Positions 1 through 8,147 of a DNA stretch of 39,961 bases are shown one piece after another. The notes below the pieces were generated by a model that saw nothing but the letters and a program-made list of their open reading frames with translations, made no database searches and was not told the DNA's origin. A program made the position numbers and the translations under genes. This DNA comes from Chondrus crispus (taxonomy: Eukaryota > Rhodophyta > Florideophyceae > Gigartinales > Gigartinaceae). Location: the NCBI RefSeq assembly GCF_000350225.1, contig NW_005178481.1, positions 4,398 through 44,358 on the forward strand. The letters run 5' to 3'. How positions within the stretch are numbered: the first letter of the stretch is position 1; each line of letters opens with the position of its first letter.

Positions 1-331
1 GGCGTCCCGGGACGCCTCGGCCACTCTTAATTGTCTTAATTAAGACCTGACACCCGTCCCCACCAGTAAACTGGGGCAAGCTCGCCCCCGTCCCTTTTGC
101 GCCTACGTACGTCCGTTTTCGGTTGTCTGTCGCGCGCGCTGGCTTCTAACCCGTTACCGGTCGCTCCCGTTCACGCACCAAGGGGCGACTGCGCATAACC
201 AGCCAGTGAGCCACTCTCTTTTGGCGAGCTCGTCCGATCGGTTCAATTGGCGCGTCGCATCCGCGCCGCGTGCCCCCTCGCTAAAGCCTCCGCCTCTCAC
301 CCAACCCAAGGCGGAGAGGAGTTATCCTACA
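1..331 (+). repeat. LTR, right-hand part, truncated by window start
   Basis: This stretch matches 24235-24524 almost base for base by eye, including the shared CCCGTCCCCACCAGTAAAC block and the end GAGTTATCCTACA (GAGTTATCCCACA in the other copy). That other copy is a complete solo LTR with a target-site duplication, so this is the right-hand part of a same-family LTR in plus orientation. Blocks such as GGGGTTAAGAC and CCAGTAAACGGGG also occur, reverse-complemented, in the LTRs of element 1, so the families are related. No TGG-type primer-binding site follows position 331, so it is a solo LTR or a 3' LTR rather than a 5' LTR. Confidence 0.75.
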
Positions 332-1095
332 TCAAACAGTGTCTCGACAGTATTCACTGGTAACCAATTAGTGAATCAGGAAGTGAATGTGGCACATGGA
401 ACAGCCACAGAATGTGATAAGAGGCAGAATAACTTGCTCCAGGAGCGCATACATCGGCTTACAGATGGGTCCGTCCCAGCTTTTAGAGCACTTGCAGAAG
501 TTTCTTCTCTTCTCTAGTCGGACTATAGAGTACAGAGGATATTGAGAGAAGAAATTTCTGCGCCGAAAGTGTCCATTGAGACACGGAAAGCTCGTAAAAA
601 AGGTGGCGCGTCGCAGGAGGCGGCTCTGCTTACTCCGACAGTGCATAGAGATCCATTACGTCCGATTCAAGCTACAGGAGGCCATTTAAATGGCCGTGAC
701 GGGGGAAGGAGAGGGACGCAGAGGGATAGGGTAGACGAGAATGTGGACAAAGAAAATATCCAGTGTGCTGGGAGTCCTTCTGTGGTGCGCAACTTGCAGA
801 GTGAGTTATCTGATTCAATGGACGATATCCCGATAAGCAAGTGGCGTGAACCTGCTTTTGTTGCTCAAACGGGTGCTCCACGGACACTGTCTCAGAGAAG
901 TGAGCACTCAGCAGCGAAAAGCTTACTGGGTTTGTCACAACCCCGATGAGTTGGGCGAAGAGGGGGTACCCAAATTGTGCCGGATGAAGTGTGCGACGTC
1001 ACGAAGACGTCTCTTCTGTCGGCAAAAAGGTTCGAATTTGATATTGAAAACAAAGAATTTGGGAGATTCCTTAACGTGCCTAAATTATGCCGATG
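332..1095 (+). pseudogene. Decayed coding-like frame, product unknown
   Basis: One plus-strand frame stays protein-like from the LTR end to a TGA at 1093-1095. It is interrupted only by a TAG at 515-517 and a TGA at 947-949. The middle part is Lys/Arg/Gly-rich and the last third is acidic and hydrophobic (KRFEFDIENKEFGRF). No ATG begins it, and coding-like sequence starts directly at the LTR boundary. The LTR has therefore probably inserted into this gene, with the 5' part left of the window. I recognise no domain. It precedes a PIF/Harbinger-like transposase fragment, and Harbinger elements often carry a second, Myb-like frame, but no Myb repeat is visible. Function unassigned. Confidence 0.4.
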
Positions 1096-1822
1096 AGAAC
1101 GGTACACTGCATTAAAACGACTTCTGTACAGTGTTTGGTGTGTGTAGCATTTATACACTGTAAAGTACCGAATGCAGGATGGTCATGCAGTCATAAAAAA
1201 ATACCGAGAGATATGGCTCCATCTGAGGCCAGATGGAGCCAGCAGTTACCCGAGCATGCCGTGGCCTACTTCACGCTAGAGAGGCGGTACGCGCCTTGCT
1301 CCCACGCCTGTCGGTTGCTGTTTCATGTGCTTCTCTTTGCCCCCAAACCCTCTTGTACACCGAGCCGCACCACTCCCTCTTCATCCCGTCATCTATTTAT
1401 TATTAATCTAGGACGAGCCCGGCACTGGGCGTACACAACTCAGCCAGAGAGTTATCCCTCAAGATAGTGGTCAGTACAGAGGCTTCCGGATATGTACCAA
1501 AAAAACGGCACAAGACAAGTAAGTAATTTTCATGTACTGTATCGGCTTTATAAAGCCAGTGCAGTCAACTACAACAGTCCGTTGCAATGCATTGAATGCC
1601 CGTTCTTAGAGCAACCCTATTATGTGGGGACATAAATACGGAACAAAATGGGTCTGACACAAATTTGTTCCTGGACCGCTGGCAGTCATGCCTATTATGT
1701 AGAACAAATGAAAACACAAAACACCCTCACGCGCTGTCATAGGGTGTAAGCACATGCACATTAGCCATGAACACCCCCTCTCCTACCCCGTGCTCCCCCA
1801 ACCTGCGTGCAAACCGCTACGA
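1096..1822. other. Non-coding stretch with short perfect hairpins
   Basis: I see no convincing gene here. It holds a perfect 12-bp stem with a 4-nt loop at 1214-1241 (TGGCTCCATCTG and its complement) and a 14-bp palindrome containing a TATA-like core at 1544-1557 (GGCTTTATAAAGCC). There is also a looser GGAACAAA / TTTGTTCC inverted repeat near 1640-1675. Such motifs are common in DNA-transposon subterminal regions, but I could not pair them into terminal repeats. Confidence 0.4.
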
Positions 1823-2394
1823 ATGGCGTTCAATCATCTATTTGCCCCTCCCCTTGATATCAAACAGCGCCTTGATGACCTCTTTTCGGATGAGGGAGAG
1901 GGTGTTTATGCTCAAGGTGTGGCTGCATTAGTAACGCAGGCTGTAAATAATTCTCCCTCACATCTTGGTCGCGAAACTGGCTCGAAAAACGTGCGAAGAG
2001 GCCCGTGTCGATGGTTGGAAGACTACCTTGACCCGAATCCTGTGTATCCTCCAAGCCGGTTCCGACGAATATTCCATATTCCCCTATCCAAGCACAGGGT
2101 ATTTCACGAAGAGCTTGTTGAAGAAGAGCCAGGTCTTGCTCAAAAAGTCAATGGCATAGGGCACCGCGGGCACATCTCATCAAAAGATTCTATATAGAAG
2201 CCAGTTTGCGCAAAGAGCATATGCTCTTTGCGCAAACTGGCTACAGGGCTTCAGCATGCCTAACTTGACGATATGTCACGGATGTGTCCAGAGTCGCAGC
2301 AAGAACCGTTCAAGATGACTCCCAGAGCCGTTTATAGGCGTTATGGGCCCGTTTTTCTCAACCGCGAGCCCACAACAGCTGAACTGCATACCAC
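1823..2394 (+). pseudogene. PIF/Harbinger-like transposase N-terminal fragment
   Basis: From an ATG at 1823 the frame gives a protein of the PIF/Harbinger (DDE_Tnp_4) N-terminal type. It has a Trp-x-x-Asp-Tyr-Leu segment, then a VYPPSRFRRIFHIP block (the FRRxFR-x-x-P signature before the helical domain), then GHRGHISSK. The frame stops at TAG 2195-2197. Continuing in the same frame beyond it I read SLRKLATGLQ and FKMTPRAVYRRYGPVFL, which fit the next conserved helical block of the family; a TAA near 2265 interrupts it. The fragment ends where the element 1 LTR starts at 2395, before any catalytic DDE residues. The first stop lies in an inverted duplication (2199-2242). Family assignment is inference from motifs only. 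Confidence 0.6.
2199..2242. repeat. Perfect 44-bp palindrome, no spacer
   Basis: The 22 bases from 2199 (AGCCAGTTTGCGC...) are exactly repeated as reverse complement in the next 22. The flanking bases at 2198 and 2243 do not pair, so the palindrome is exactly 44 bp. The right arm is coding-like sequence of the Harbinger-like frame; the left arm appears to be an inverted copy of it that brings in a stop codon. Confidence 0.95.
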
Positions 2395-2988
2395 TGTGGT
2401 ATAACTACCTTCGTCCCGACCACTCGGAACGAGGGGGGTTAGAGGTAAGGGAGCGCGCGCCACTGGGTAACCCACGCGAGCGCAAACCGTACGGAAGGAC
2501 TCGAAAAGAGGGAAGGCTCACGTGGCCGGTGACGCGCAGCCGGTCGGTGGTGTTAGATCCGGACGGCCGGTCACGGGTTAGAAGCCTGAGACTTAGAGGT
2601 AAAACCGGACGGAGTTAGCAAAAAGCCGTAAAGGGAAGGGAGGCGAGTCTGCCCCCCGTTTACTGGAACGGGGCAGGTGCCCCTGGTCTTAACCCCTAAG
2701 TGGGACGCCAGGACACCTGTCCCGCTACAGTAGCTGTTACATACTGTATACCAGCTACTGTACTAAATTGGCTAATTTGTGCCATTAACCACTAATTGCT
2801 AATTACTTACCGGATGGGTCGCACACGTGTGCCCGTGGCCACGACCGGCGCCAACGGTTGTGTCACGTGTACGCCGCGGAGGTACTACTGTGCTCGCAGA
2901 GGGCGCGTGCACGATTACTACTGTAGTAACCGCCCGTCTCGGGGGTTCTCATCTCCCACCGGGGGTCGCGGTGTGGAGTTGTACCACA
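2395..2988 (-). repeat. 3' LTR of element 1
   Basis: A 594-bp LTR bounded by TGTGGTATAACTACC and GGAGTTGTACCACA, which form an imperfect terminal inverted repeat. Positions 2395-2812 match 13296-13711 with roughly 5% difference by eye. Beyond that the two copies diverge sharply. The divergent outer part is rich in CACGTGT and TACTACTGTAGTA motifs and resembles the start of the solo LTR at 23856. A polypurine tract lies directly inside it, which confirms this as the 3' LTR of a minus-strand element. A CCAAT-type box (GCCAAT on the minus strand) lies near 2766-2771. Confidence 0.85.
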
Positions 2989-3004
2989 GACCCCCTTCCT
3001 TACT
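2989..3004 (-). other. Polypurine tract of element 1
   Basis: On the minus strand this reads AGTAAGGAAGGGGGTC, directly before the LTR start TGTGGTACAAC. That is the expected position and composition for the plus-strand DNA primer. It also proves that the antisense frames starting at 3279 lie inside the element. Confidence 0.8.
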
Positions 3005-3144
3005 TCGCGACACGTCCTCGTCGCGGCCGGGGGTTGACATGACCGGCTGGCAGGGTGTCCCATCCGTACGGAGAAGTCCGCGCCGACCACGGGGGCGCGG
3101 GCGGACTACGGCCAAGTCCATGGGGGAGCCCATGGAGTTTTTGG

Positions 3145-3151
3145 TATTTAA
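3145..3151 (+). promoter_or_regulatory. Possible TATA box for the antisense genes
   Basis: TATTTAA lies about 130 bp upstream of the chosen ATG at 3279, followed by a pyrimidine-rich stretch (CTCCACCTCC...). If used, transcription would run rightwards from just inside the 3' LTR, opposite to gag-pol. The LTR may contribute an antisense promoter. This is suggestive only. Confidence 0.3.
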
Positions 3152-3278
3152 CCGCGTCGGATCCCCTGGCGCGGCAATGGGTCCCCTCACGCTTTCCTTT
3201 TCTCCCACATCACTCCACACCACGCACCCCCCTTTCTCCACCTCCACATCTCGTTTCCTCCCCCTATCTTCCTCCCGC

Positions 3279-5147
3279 ATGGACAACCGACCGTCCGAGC
3301 GGGGTCACCCCCCTCGGGCTCAGCTCCCTACGGTGCCGGCCGTGCCGGTCCCTACCTTTCACACGGCGCTGGCGGCGGGCCCCGTGAATCGACCCGCGGC
3401 GAGCATCGCAGCCCCGCGGGTGCGGGCTTTGGGCGCAGGGGTTGCCCCCTCGCGCGGCCCTCCCGCCGTCCAGGGGCCCCTGCCGCGCCCTCCGCGCTCA
3501 GCCCCGGCTCCCCAAGTCGGTGAGATGACCGTACTGAGACGATCTCCCGACTGGGTTGTAGCCACGGGGCAGACGGCGGCCGGGGCGGGTGACCGCCCGG
3601 TACCGCCGGACCCGTACGCGACCACGCCCCCGGCGACAGAGGCGCCGCCATCCGGCTGGCTCCGGACGGGTGTTCGTGCCGTTCGGAGTTTGCTGCCCGG
3701 GGCCGACTTAGACCACCGGGTTCCCCGGGGTGGTCGCAACCCCTCACAGGCACAGCCGCCGATGTCCGTCGAGGCTTACATCGGAACGGCCTTCCCCGAT
3801 GCCGCTCGGTTTGGGGCCATCCCCAGGCGGCGGGGTATCCGCACGCCCTCCCCTCGCGGACGAATCCGCCAAGACAACCGCGTGGCCGCTTGGAGGACCC
3901 GCTGGGTCCACGTACCACACCGCGTAATGGCGGATTCCCGTTCGGATCTTCTCTACATCCGCTGTGCGGGAGAGGACCAGTACCATTCGCGGTTGTTCGA
4001 CCTCTTCGAGAGGTTCGGCGGGGACGTGGATCCTAAGCTCCACGTGCAGTTGGTGGCCTTCCCCCGCCCGTTCGACCGGTGGTACAGTGTGGCCGACCGT
4101 GTACGGTGGGGCGAGAATTCCGCCAAGGAGAGCCGGCTGCGGTGTCGCCGCGCCGATGCCTACTTCCATATGTGGCACACGACGGAGTTCTTCGCCGTGC
4201 CCACGGGCGCTAGGGCGCGGCTATACCCAGCCCTACCGAACGGTTGGAGCGATCTGGAGACTCCACAGTACCTCTGCGTCCCCACCCCCAGCGTGCTGGC
4301 GTATGCCGCAGCGCGGTGGATGCCGGACGGTTCCTTCGGGCGAGAGGCGACGCCCGGGATGCGTCGTCTGATCGACGCCATCTTGCTCTCGGAGTGGGCC
4401 GTCCTGGCGTTGCTGTGTTTCCTACACGCCGCACGGGACGGCCTCCCGTTCTTCACCAAGTGCCCGGACCCTCGCCTGGCGAGCCGGAACGGGAACGAAC
4501 CCGGCGAGCGAGGCTCTCTCTTCCGTTTGTCGGCGGGGCTTCTGCAGCTCATCCGATCGGTCGGGGTGGCCGCCATCCTCGAGGGGACGTCGTTCGACCC
4601 GGTTGGCGCCGAGGCCATCCTTGATTTTTCCGAACGGTTGGACTGGTCTCTTCCCGAGCGCGGAGACTTCGTGTGGTACAGTTGGGCCCGCGGCTGCTCC
4701 CTGCGGATGCCGCATTGGGATGGTACGTCGGCGGAGGCCGACAACTGGTACGACCCCCTCCCGGACGACGGGTCGCCGTCGTACGGTGCGGCCATCGCCT
4801 CCGCTGACGGGTGGGGCGCCGCGGTTGCCTCCGCCGGGACTCCCGCCGAACCGTCCGTGGAGTCTCCGCCCGTGTCGACCCCGCCGGTCCCACCGATTCC
4901 GGGTGACACCGCCCTCGGAGAGGGCCTTCCAGTCGGTTCCTCGACGCCCCCTAGGGTAAGCGGCGCGACCACTACAGAGTCGCCACCGCCGGCCACGGAG
5001 ACGCCGGTCATGGAAGTGCCGGTCACGGACCCCGCCCCAGTGGGGGCCCCTCGCGGGGTTCCTACTGTCGAGCCCGCGGGGATAGCCTTCCTGCGGCAGC
5101 TACCGGATCGGTGCCGGGCTCTGCCGTCTTCCCCATCAGCGAAATGA
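3279..5147 (+). CDS. Antisense ORF 1 of element 1, unknown 622-aa protein
   Basis: A long uninterrupted frame opposite to gag-pol, between pol and the 3' LTR. The open frame reaches back to 2796, but that would run through the LTR and polypurine tract, so I chose the ATG at 3279, which follows a pyrimidine-rich leader. Residues 1-165 are Pro/Ala/Arg-rich and probably disordered. Residues about 205-510 look globular, rich in Trp, Tyr and Phe, with a hydrophobic helix near 366-385 (LLSEWAVLALLCFL). The tail from about 510 is Pro/Thr/Val-rich. There is no signal peptide, zinc motif or recognisable enzyme motif. Its TGA overlaps the ATG of the next frame. Antisense ORFs near the 3' end of Ty3/gypsy elements are known in some plant lineages, but I cannot link this protein to them. 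Confidence 0.65.
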   Translation: MDNRPSERGHPPRAQLPTVPAVPVPTFHTALAAGPVNRPAASIAAPRVRALGAGVAPSRGPPAVQGPLPRPPRSAPAPQVGEMTVLRRSPDWVVATGQTAAGAGDRPVPPDPYATTPPATEAPPSGWLRTGVRAVRSLLPGADLDHRVPRGGRNPSQAQPPMSVEAYIGTAFPDAARFGAIPRRRGIRTPSPRGRIRQDNRVAAWRTRWVHVPHRVMADSRSDLLYIRCAGEDQYHSRLFDLFERFGGDVDPKLHVQLVAFPRPFDRWYSVADRVRWGENSAKESRLRCRRADAYFHMWHTTEFFAVPTGARARLYPALPNGWSDLETPQYLCVPTPSVLAYAAARWMPDGSFGREATPGMRRLIDAILLSEWAVLALLCFLHAARDGLPFFTKCPDPRLASRNGNEPGERGSLFRLSAGLLQLIRSVGVAAILEGTSFDPVGAEAILDFSERLDWSLPERGDFVWYSWARGCSLRMPHWDGTSAEADNWYDPLPDDGSPSYGAAIASADGWGAAVASAGTPAEPSVESPPVSTPPVPPIPGDTALGEGLPVGSSTPPRVSGATTTESPPPATETPVMEVPVTDPAPVGAPRGVPTVEPAGIAFLRQLPDRCRALPSSPSAK

Positions 5148-5581
5148 CCGCGACGGGGACGCAGACCCCCTCGGTAGCGGCCGATGGAGCTCCGGTGGTG
5201 GCACCAGCGAACGAAGCCCCCGTCTTGGTCCCGGACGCGCAGGCCGCCCTGCGTGCTCTGCAGATAGAGTGCGGCTACGCGGGCGTCCGTGCACCAACCA
5301 CCCTCGCGGCGGCTCTGGAGTCCGCGCGCGCCTGGCTGGTCGAGGCGACTCAGCTCAGGGCGCGGGTGGCCGGCCTGCAGTTCGCCATCCGCCAACGTGA
5401 CACCGGCGAGGATCTCCTGCGCAGTGAGACGATGGCGCGGATCCGTGCGGCACAGGACCACCTCGCCGTCTTGAGCGAACAGGTGTCCGCAAAAAGACCG
5501 TACGGTGCAGTTGATGCTGATCCCGCCAGCGCGGCGGTGCGGGGAGCGGAGCCCTCTGCCAAGCGCCAACGCCGTGAGTGA
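5144..5581 (+). CDS. Antisense ORF 2 of element 1, coiled-coil-like 145-aa protein
   Basis: It starts at an ATG whose last two bases, with the next A, form the TGA stop of the preceding frame (ATGA overlap). The first 35 residues are Thr/Pro/Val/Ala-rich like the tail of ORF 1. Residues about 40-110 are Leu/Ala/Arg/Glu-rich with a heptad-like pattern (RALQIEC, LESARAWLVEATQLRARVAGLQF, MARIRAAQDHLAVLSEQV) that suggests a coiled coil. The C-terminus is basic (SAKRQRRE) and could be a nuclear localisation signal. It may be a second protein made by reinitiation. Alternatively it is the end of one protein, reached by a -1 frameshift or separated by an indel, because the composition runs on across the junction. 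Confidence 0.55.
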   Translation: MTATGTQTPSVAADGAPVVAPANEAPVLVPDAQAALRALQIECGYAGVRAPTTLAAALESARAWLVEATQLRARVAGLQFAIRQRDTGEDLLRSETMARIRAAQDHLAVLSEQVSAKRPYGAVDADPASAAVRGAEPSAKRQRRE

Positions 5582-6505
5582 TGCCCGTGGCGGAGGCGGG
5601 GAGAGTAGCGAACCGCCTCCGGGGACCAGGTCCCATCCAGTCCTGTAAATTGCCCCCTGTTCTCTTTCTTCTTCCGCTCCTTCACCGCCCTTCCCGCTCG
5701 GTACTGTGGTCTCTCCGCGCCGGTCTTCATCACGGCGGCCGGGTTACCCTCTGGCTCATGCCGGCGAGACCCCGCGCGGTGAGTGTACCAGGTGGTCGCG
5801 GGAAGGGTCCCCCAGCTGCCCCCGCGACATCGGAGGGCGCCCGTCCGGTAGGAAATTTTAGGCCGGATTTTACCGCCCCGCGGCGGGTGGCTTTTTCAGC
5901 GCACCGACGAACTGCGATTGGGTACTCCCCGAGGATCGGAGGCGTCTTGAACCGCCGCCGTGGTCCAGCGGCCACACGTGCCGGGCGGTGTATGCCGGCC
6001 GCGTACCTCGTGGTCCGCAGTGCCCTGGAGCCTCGGCGAGGTCGCCCCCCCATATAGTATTTACCCGCTGGGTTCCGCCCCTCGGCAGAGGGTGTGCACC
6101 GGGGTGCCGCGCCGTTTGACCACCGCCGCGTCGGGTCGCCCCGCTGGCGGGTCAGCCCCCTCCTGCGCCGGGTCTTCCGGCGCGGGGTGGGCGGTGACGC
6201 ACGCGGGGTTCCGCGTGCGTCTGTGGCGACCTCGCCCCCTCCTGCGCCGGGTCTTCCGGCGCGGGGTTTGCGGTGACGCACGCGGGGTTCCGCGTGCGTC
6301 TGTGGGGACCTCGCCCCCTCCTGCGCCGGGTGTTCCGGCGCGGGGTGGGCGGTGACGTGCGCGGGGTTCCGCGTGCGTCTGGGGCGACGTCGCCCCCTCC
6401 TGCGCCGGGTCTTCCGGCGCGGGGCTTGCGGTGGCGATTGGCCGCCGCGCGGGGGAGGTCCTCCTCGGGATCGTCCCGCCCCGCGCTGGGTTGCCCAGTG
6501 CGGTG
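5582..6505. other. Convergent intergenic region of element 1
   Basis: About 0.9 kb between the end of antisense ORF 2 and the end of pol. It is very GC-rich, so open frames occur by chance in several phases, but none looks like protein. It holds the 79-bp repeat array (6160-6436). It would form the 3' untranslated region for both opposing transcripts. Confidence 0.6.
6160..6436. repeat. 79-bp tandem repeat, 3.5 copies, two hairpins per unit
   Basis: Copies start at 6160, 6239, 6318 and 6397 (the last is partial, 40 bp). Each unit has a first hairpin (GCGCCGG, loop GTCTT, CCGGCGC). It also has a second 11-bp hairpin (GACGCACGCGG, loop GGTT, CCGCGTGCGTC), perfect in copies 1 and 2 and carrying two mismatches in copy 3. 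The array lies where the gag-pol and antisense transcripts would meet. Confidence 0.9.
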
Positions 6506-8147
6506 TTAGCGGTGGCGTGCTGCCGCCCGCGTGCGCCAGAAGCGGTCTATGAAGGCCTGGGGGAGTCCCTCTGCGGGTTCCCAGGTATCGTCCGCTGGGG
6601 CGTAGCCATACCAGCGGACCTTGTACTGGGCCCCTGTGCGGTTCTCCCGGTGGTCGACCAGATGGTCGAACACATACTCCGCGGCGGGTTCGGTTTCTCC
6701 GGCCGCCGCGGGCTGGATCGGGGCGGCCGTAGTGACGTCGCGGGGCCCCCGCGGCATCCGGGTTATCCGATCGATGCTCACGCGGTTTGATACCCCGTCT
6801 TGATCGACGACCACTGTGGTCTCCGTAGCGGATCGGACCCGAAACGGGCCTTCCGTTTTCGGTAACAGCTTGACGGAGGGTCCCCCGTCATTACTTGGCA
6901 GGTCTCCCCGTTCGGTACTCGTCAATGGCCGAGGTGGGCGGTCGACATAGACCAGGTCTCCCACCTCGATGACCGGACGGAAACGTACCTTCTTATCGAA
7001 GTCGGCCTGTATCGCCTTTGCGCCGCGGTTAGCTTCACCCGCGCGCGCTCAAGGGCGTCGCGTAGTTTACGCAGCGTCGCGCGCTTGTACTGTACCGGGG
7101 TTCTCGGATCTTTCGTGTTGGAGACGGCATCCTGCGGCACAGTACCAGGCAGTGCCAAGCCGGACGGTGGTCGCGTCAGCACCAGGTCGAACGGGGTTGT
7201 CTCCGTCGACCGGTGGACCTGCGTGTTATACGCGAAGGTCAGGGGCTGGATGTATTCGTCCCAGTCCCTCTGGTGCTCCGCGACATAGTGTCGGAGGCGC
7301 TGCACCAGAGTACGGTTGAACCGCTCGGTTTGCCCATTCGTCTGGGGGTGATAGGTGGTAGTCAGGTAATGCCTCACCCCCAGGAGGACACACACCGCGT
7401 CGAAGAACTTGGCGGCAAATTGTGGTCCGTTATCGGTTAGCACGTAACGAGGTGCGCCGTATACGTAGACCCAATTGTCCAGGAACTTCCTGCAAACGCC
7501 TTCAAGGCGTTTGCCACGACCGACGCGATGGTTGTCCGTAACGGGATGCTGCGCGTCAGCTTCGTAAACCGGTCGGTCATGACGAGCACGTGGCGATTCC
7601 CGTGCGCCGTCTTCGGTAAAGGGCCGAGCAGGTCCATGGCGACGAAATCCAGCGGTCCTGCCGCTGGGAAGAGCTTGAGATCCTTCTGGTGCCTCACCAG
7701 GGGTCCCCGGGTGGCAGCGCATGACGCGCAGTTCCGTACGGTACTGAAGGCGTCGTTGGCCATATGAGGCCAATAATATTCCCGCCGGAGGGTATAGTAC
7801 ATCCTCGTACCGCCCGGGTGTCCGGCTAGGCGGGGATGATGGGCGAGGTACATTATCTTCGCCCGGAGCCGCTACGGTACAACCCGCTGCAAGGTCCCAT
7901 CGAGGGGGGACTTGCGGACGACGAACCCGTATCGGTCAACGTCGTAACGCGAGTCCGGGTTCCCCACAGTCTCGGCGGCCGCCCTACAGAAGGGGTCCTC
8001 GGCCTGTTCCCGAAGGAACTCTTCCACCGTTACGGATGAGACGTCGCGTTCTTCGGGTATAACCGCGAACGCGTGCTCAGCTCTCCCCGGGTCTACGGGG
8101 GTCTCCCAGTGTACGGTACCTTGGCGGGGGTTATGCTCCTCCTCTCG
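6506..8147 (-). pseudogene. Integrase and chromodomain of element 1, broken
   Basis: Reading leftwards from the RNase H end there are two in-frame TAG codons (8148-8150 and about 7870). Then come the HHCC zinc domain (HPRLAGH ... CASC), the first catalytic Asp (FVAMDLLG), a frameshift within 7492-7514, the second Asp (LTDNGPQF) and the catalytic Glu (NGQTERFNRTL). A second 1-nt frameshift near 7020-7040 is followed by GDLVYV and a C-terminal chromodomain (EYVFDHLVDH ... VRWYGYAPADDTWEP). All catalytic residues are present, so damage is limited to stops and shifts. The frames are 7437-7853, 6922-7773 and 6506-6964. The stop lies at 6506-6508, before the hairpin array. Confidence 0.85.
7492..7514. 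repeat. 11-bp perfect inverted repeat at the integrase frameshift
   Basis: GCAAACGCCTT and AAGGCGTTTGC flank a single C. The integrase frame of element 1 shifts by one base exactly within this palindrome, between the first and second catalytic Asp codons. Confidence 0.9.

Noticed and set aside
4160..5569. 469-codon minus-strand open frame opposite the antisense genes
   Set aside because: Its composition is the Arg/Gly/Pro/Ser mix expected of a complement of GC-rich coding sequence. The plus-strand frames are longer and have more varied, protein-like composition.
6160..6436. CRISPR-like array
   Set aside because: The repeats are directly adjacent with no unique spacers, and the context is a eukaryotic retroelement.
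5578..6505. Several overlapping open frames on both strands across the 79-bp repeats
   Set aside because: They arise from GC-rich repeats whose unit is not a multiple of three and have no independent support.
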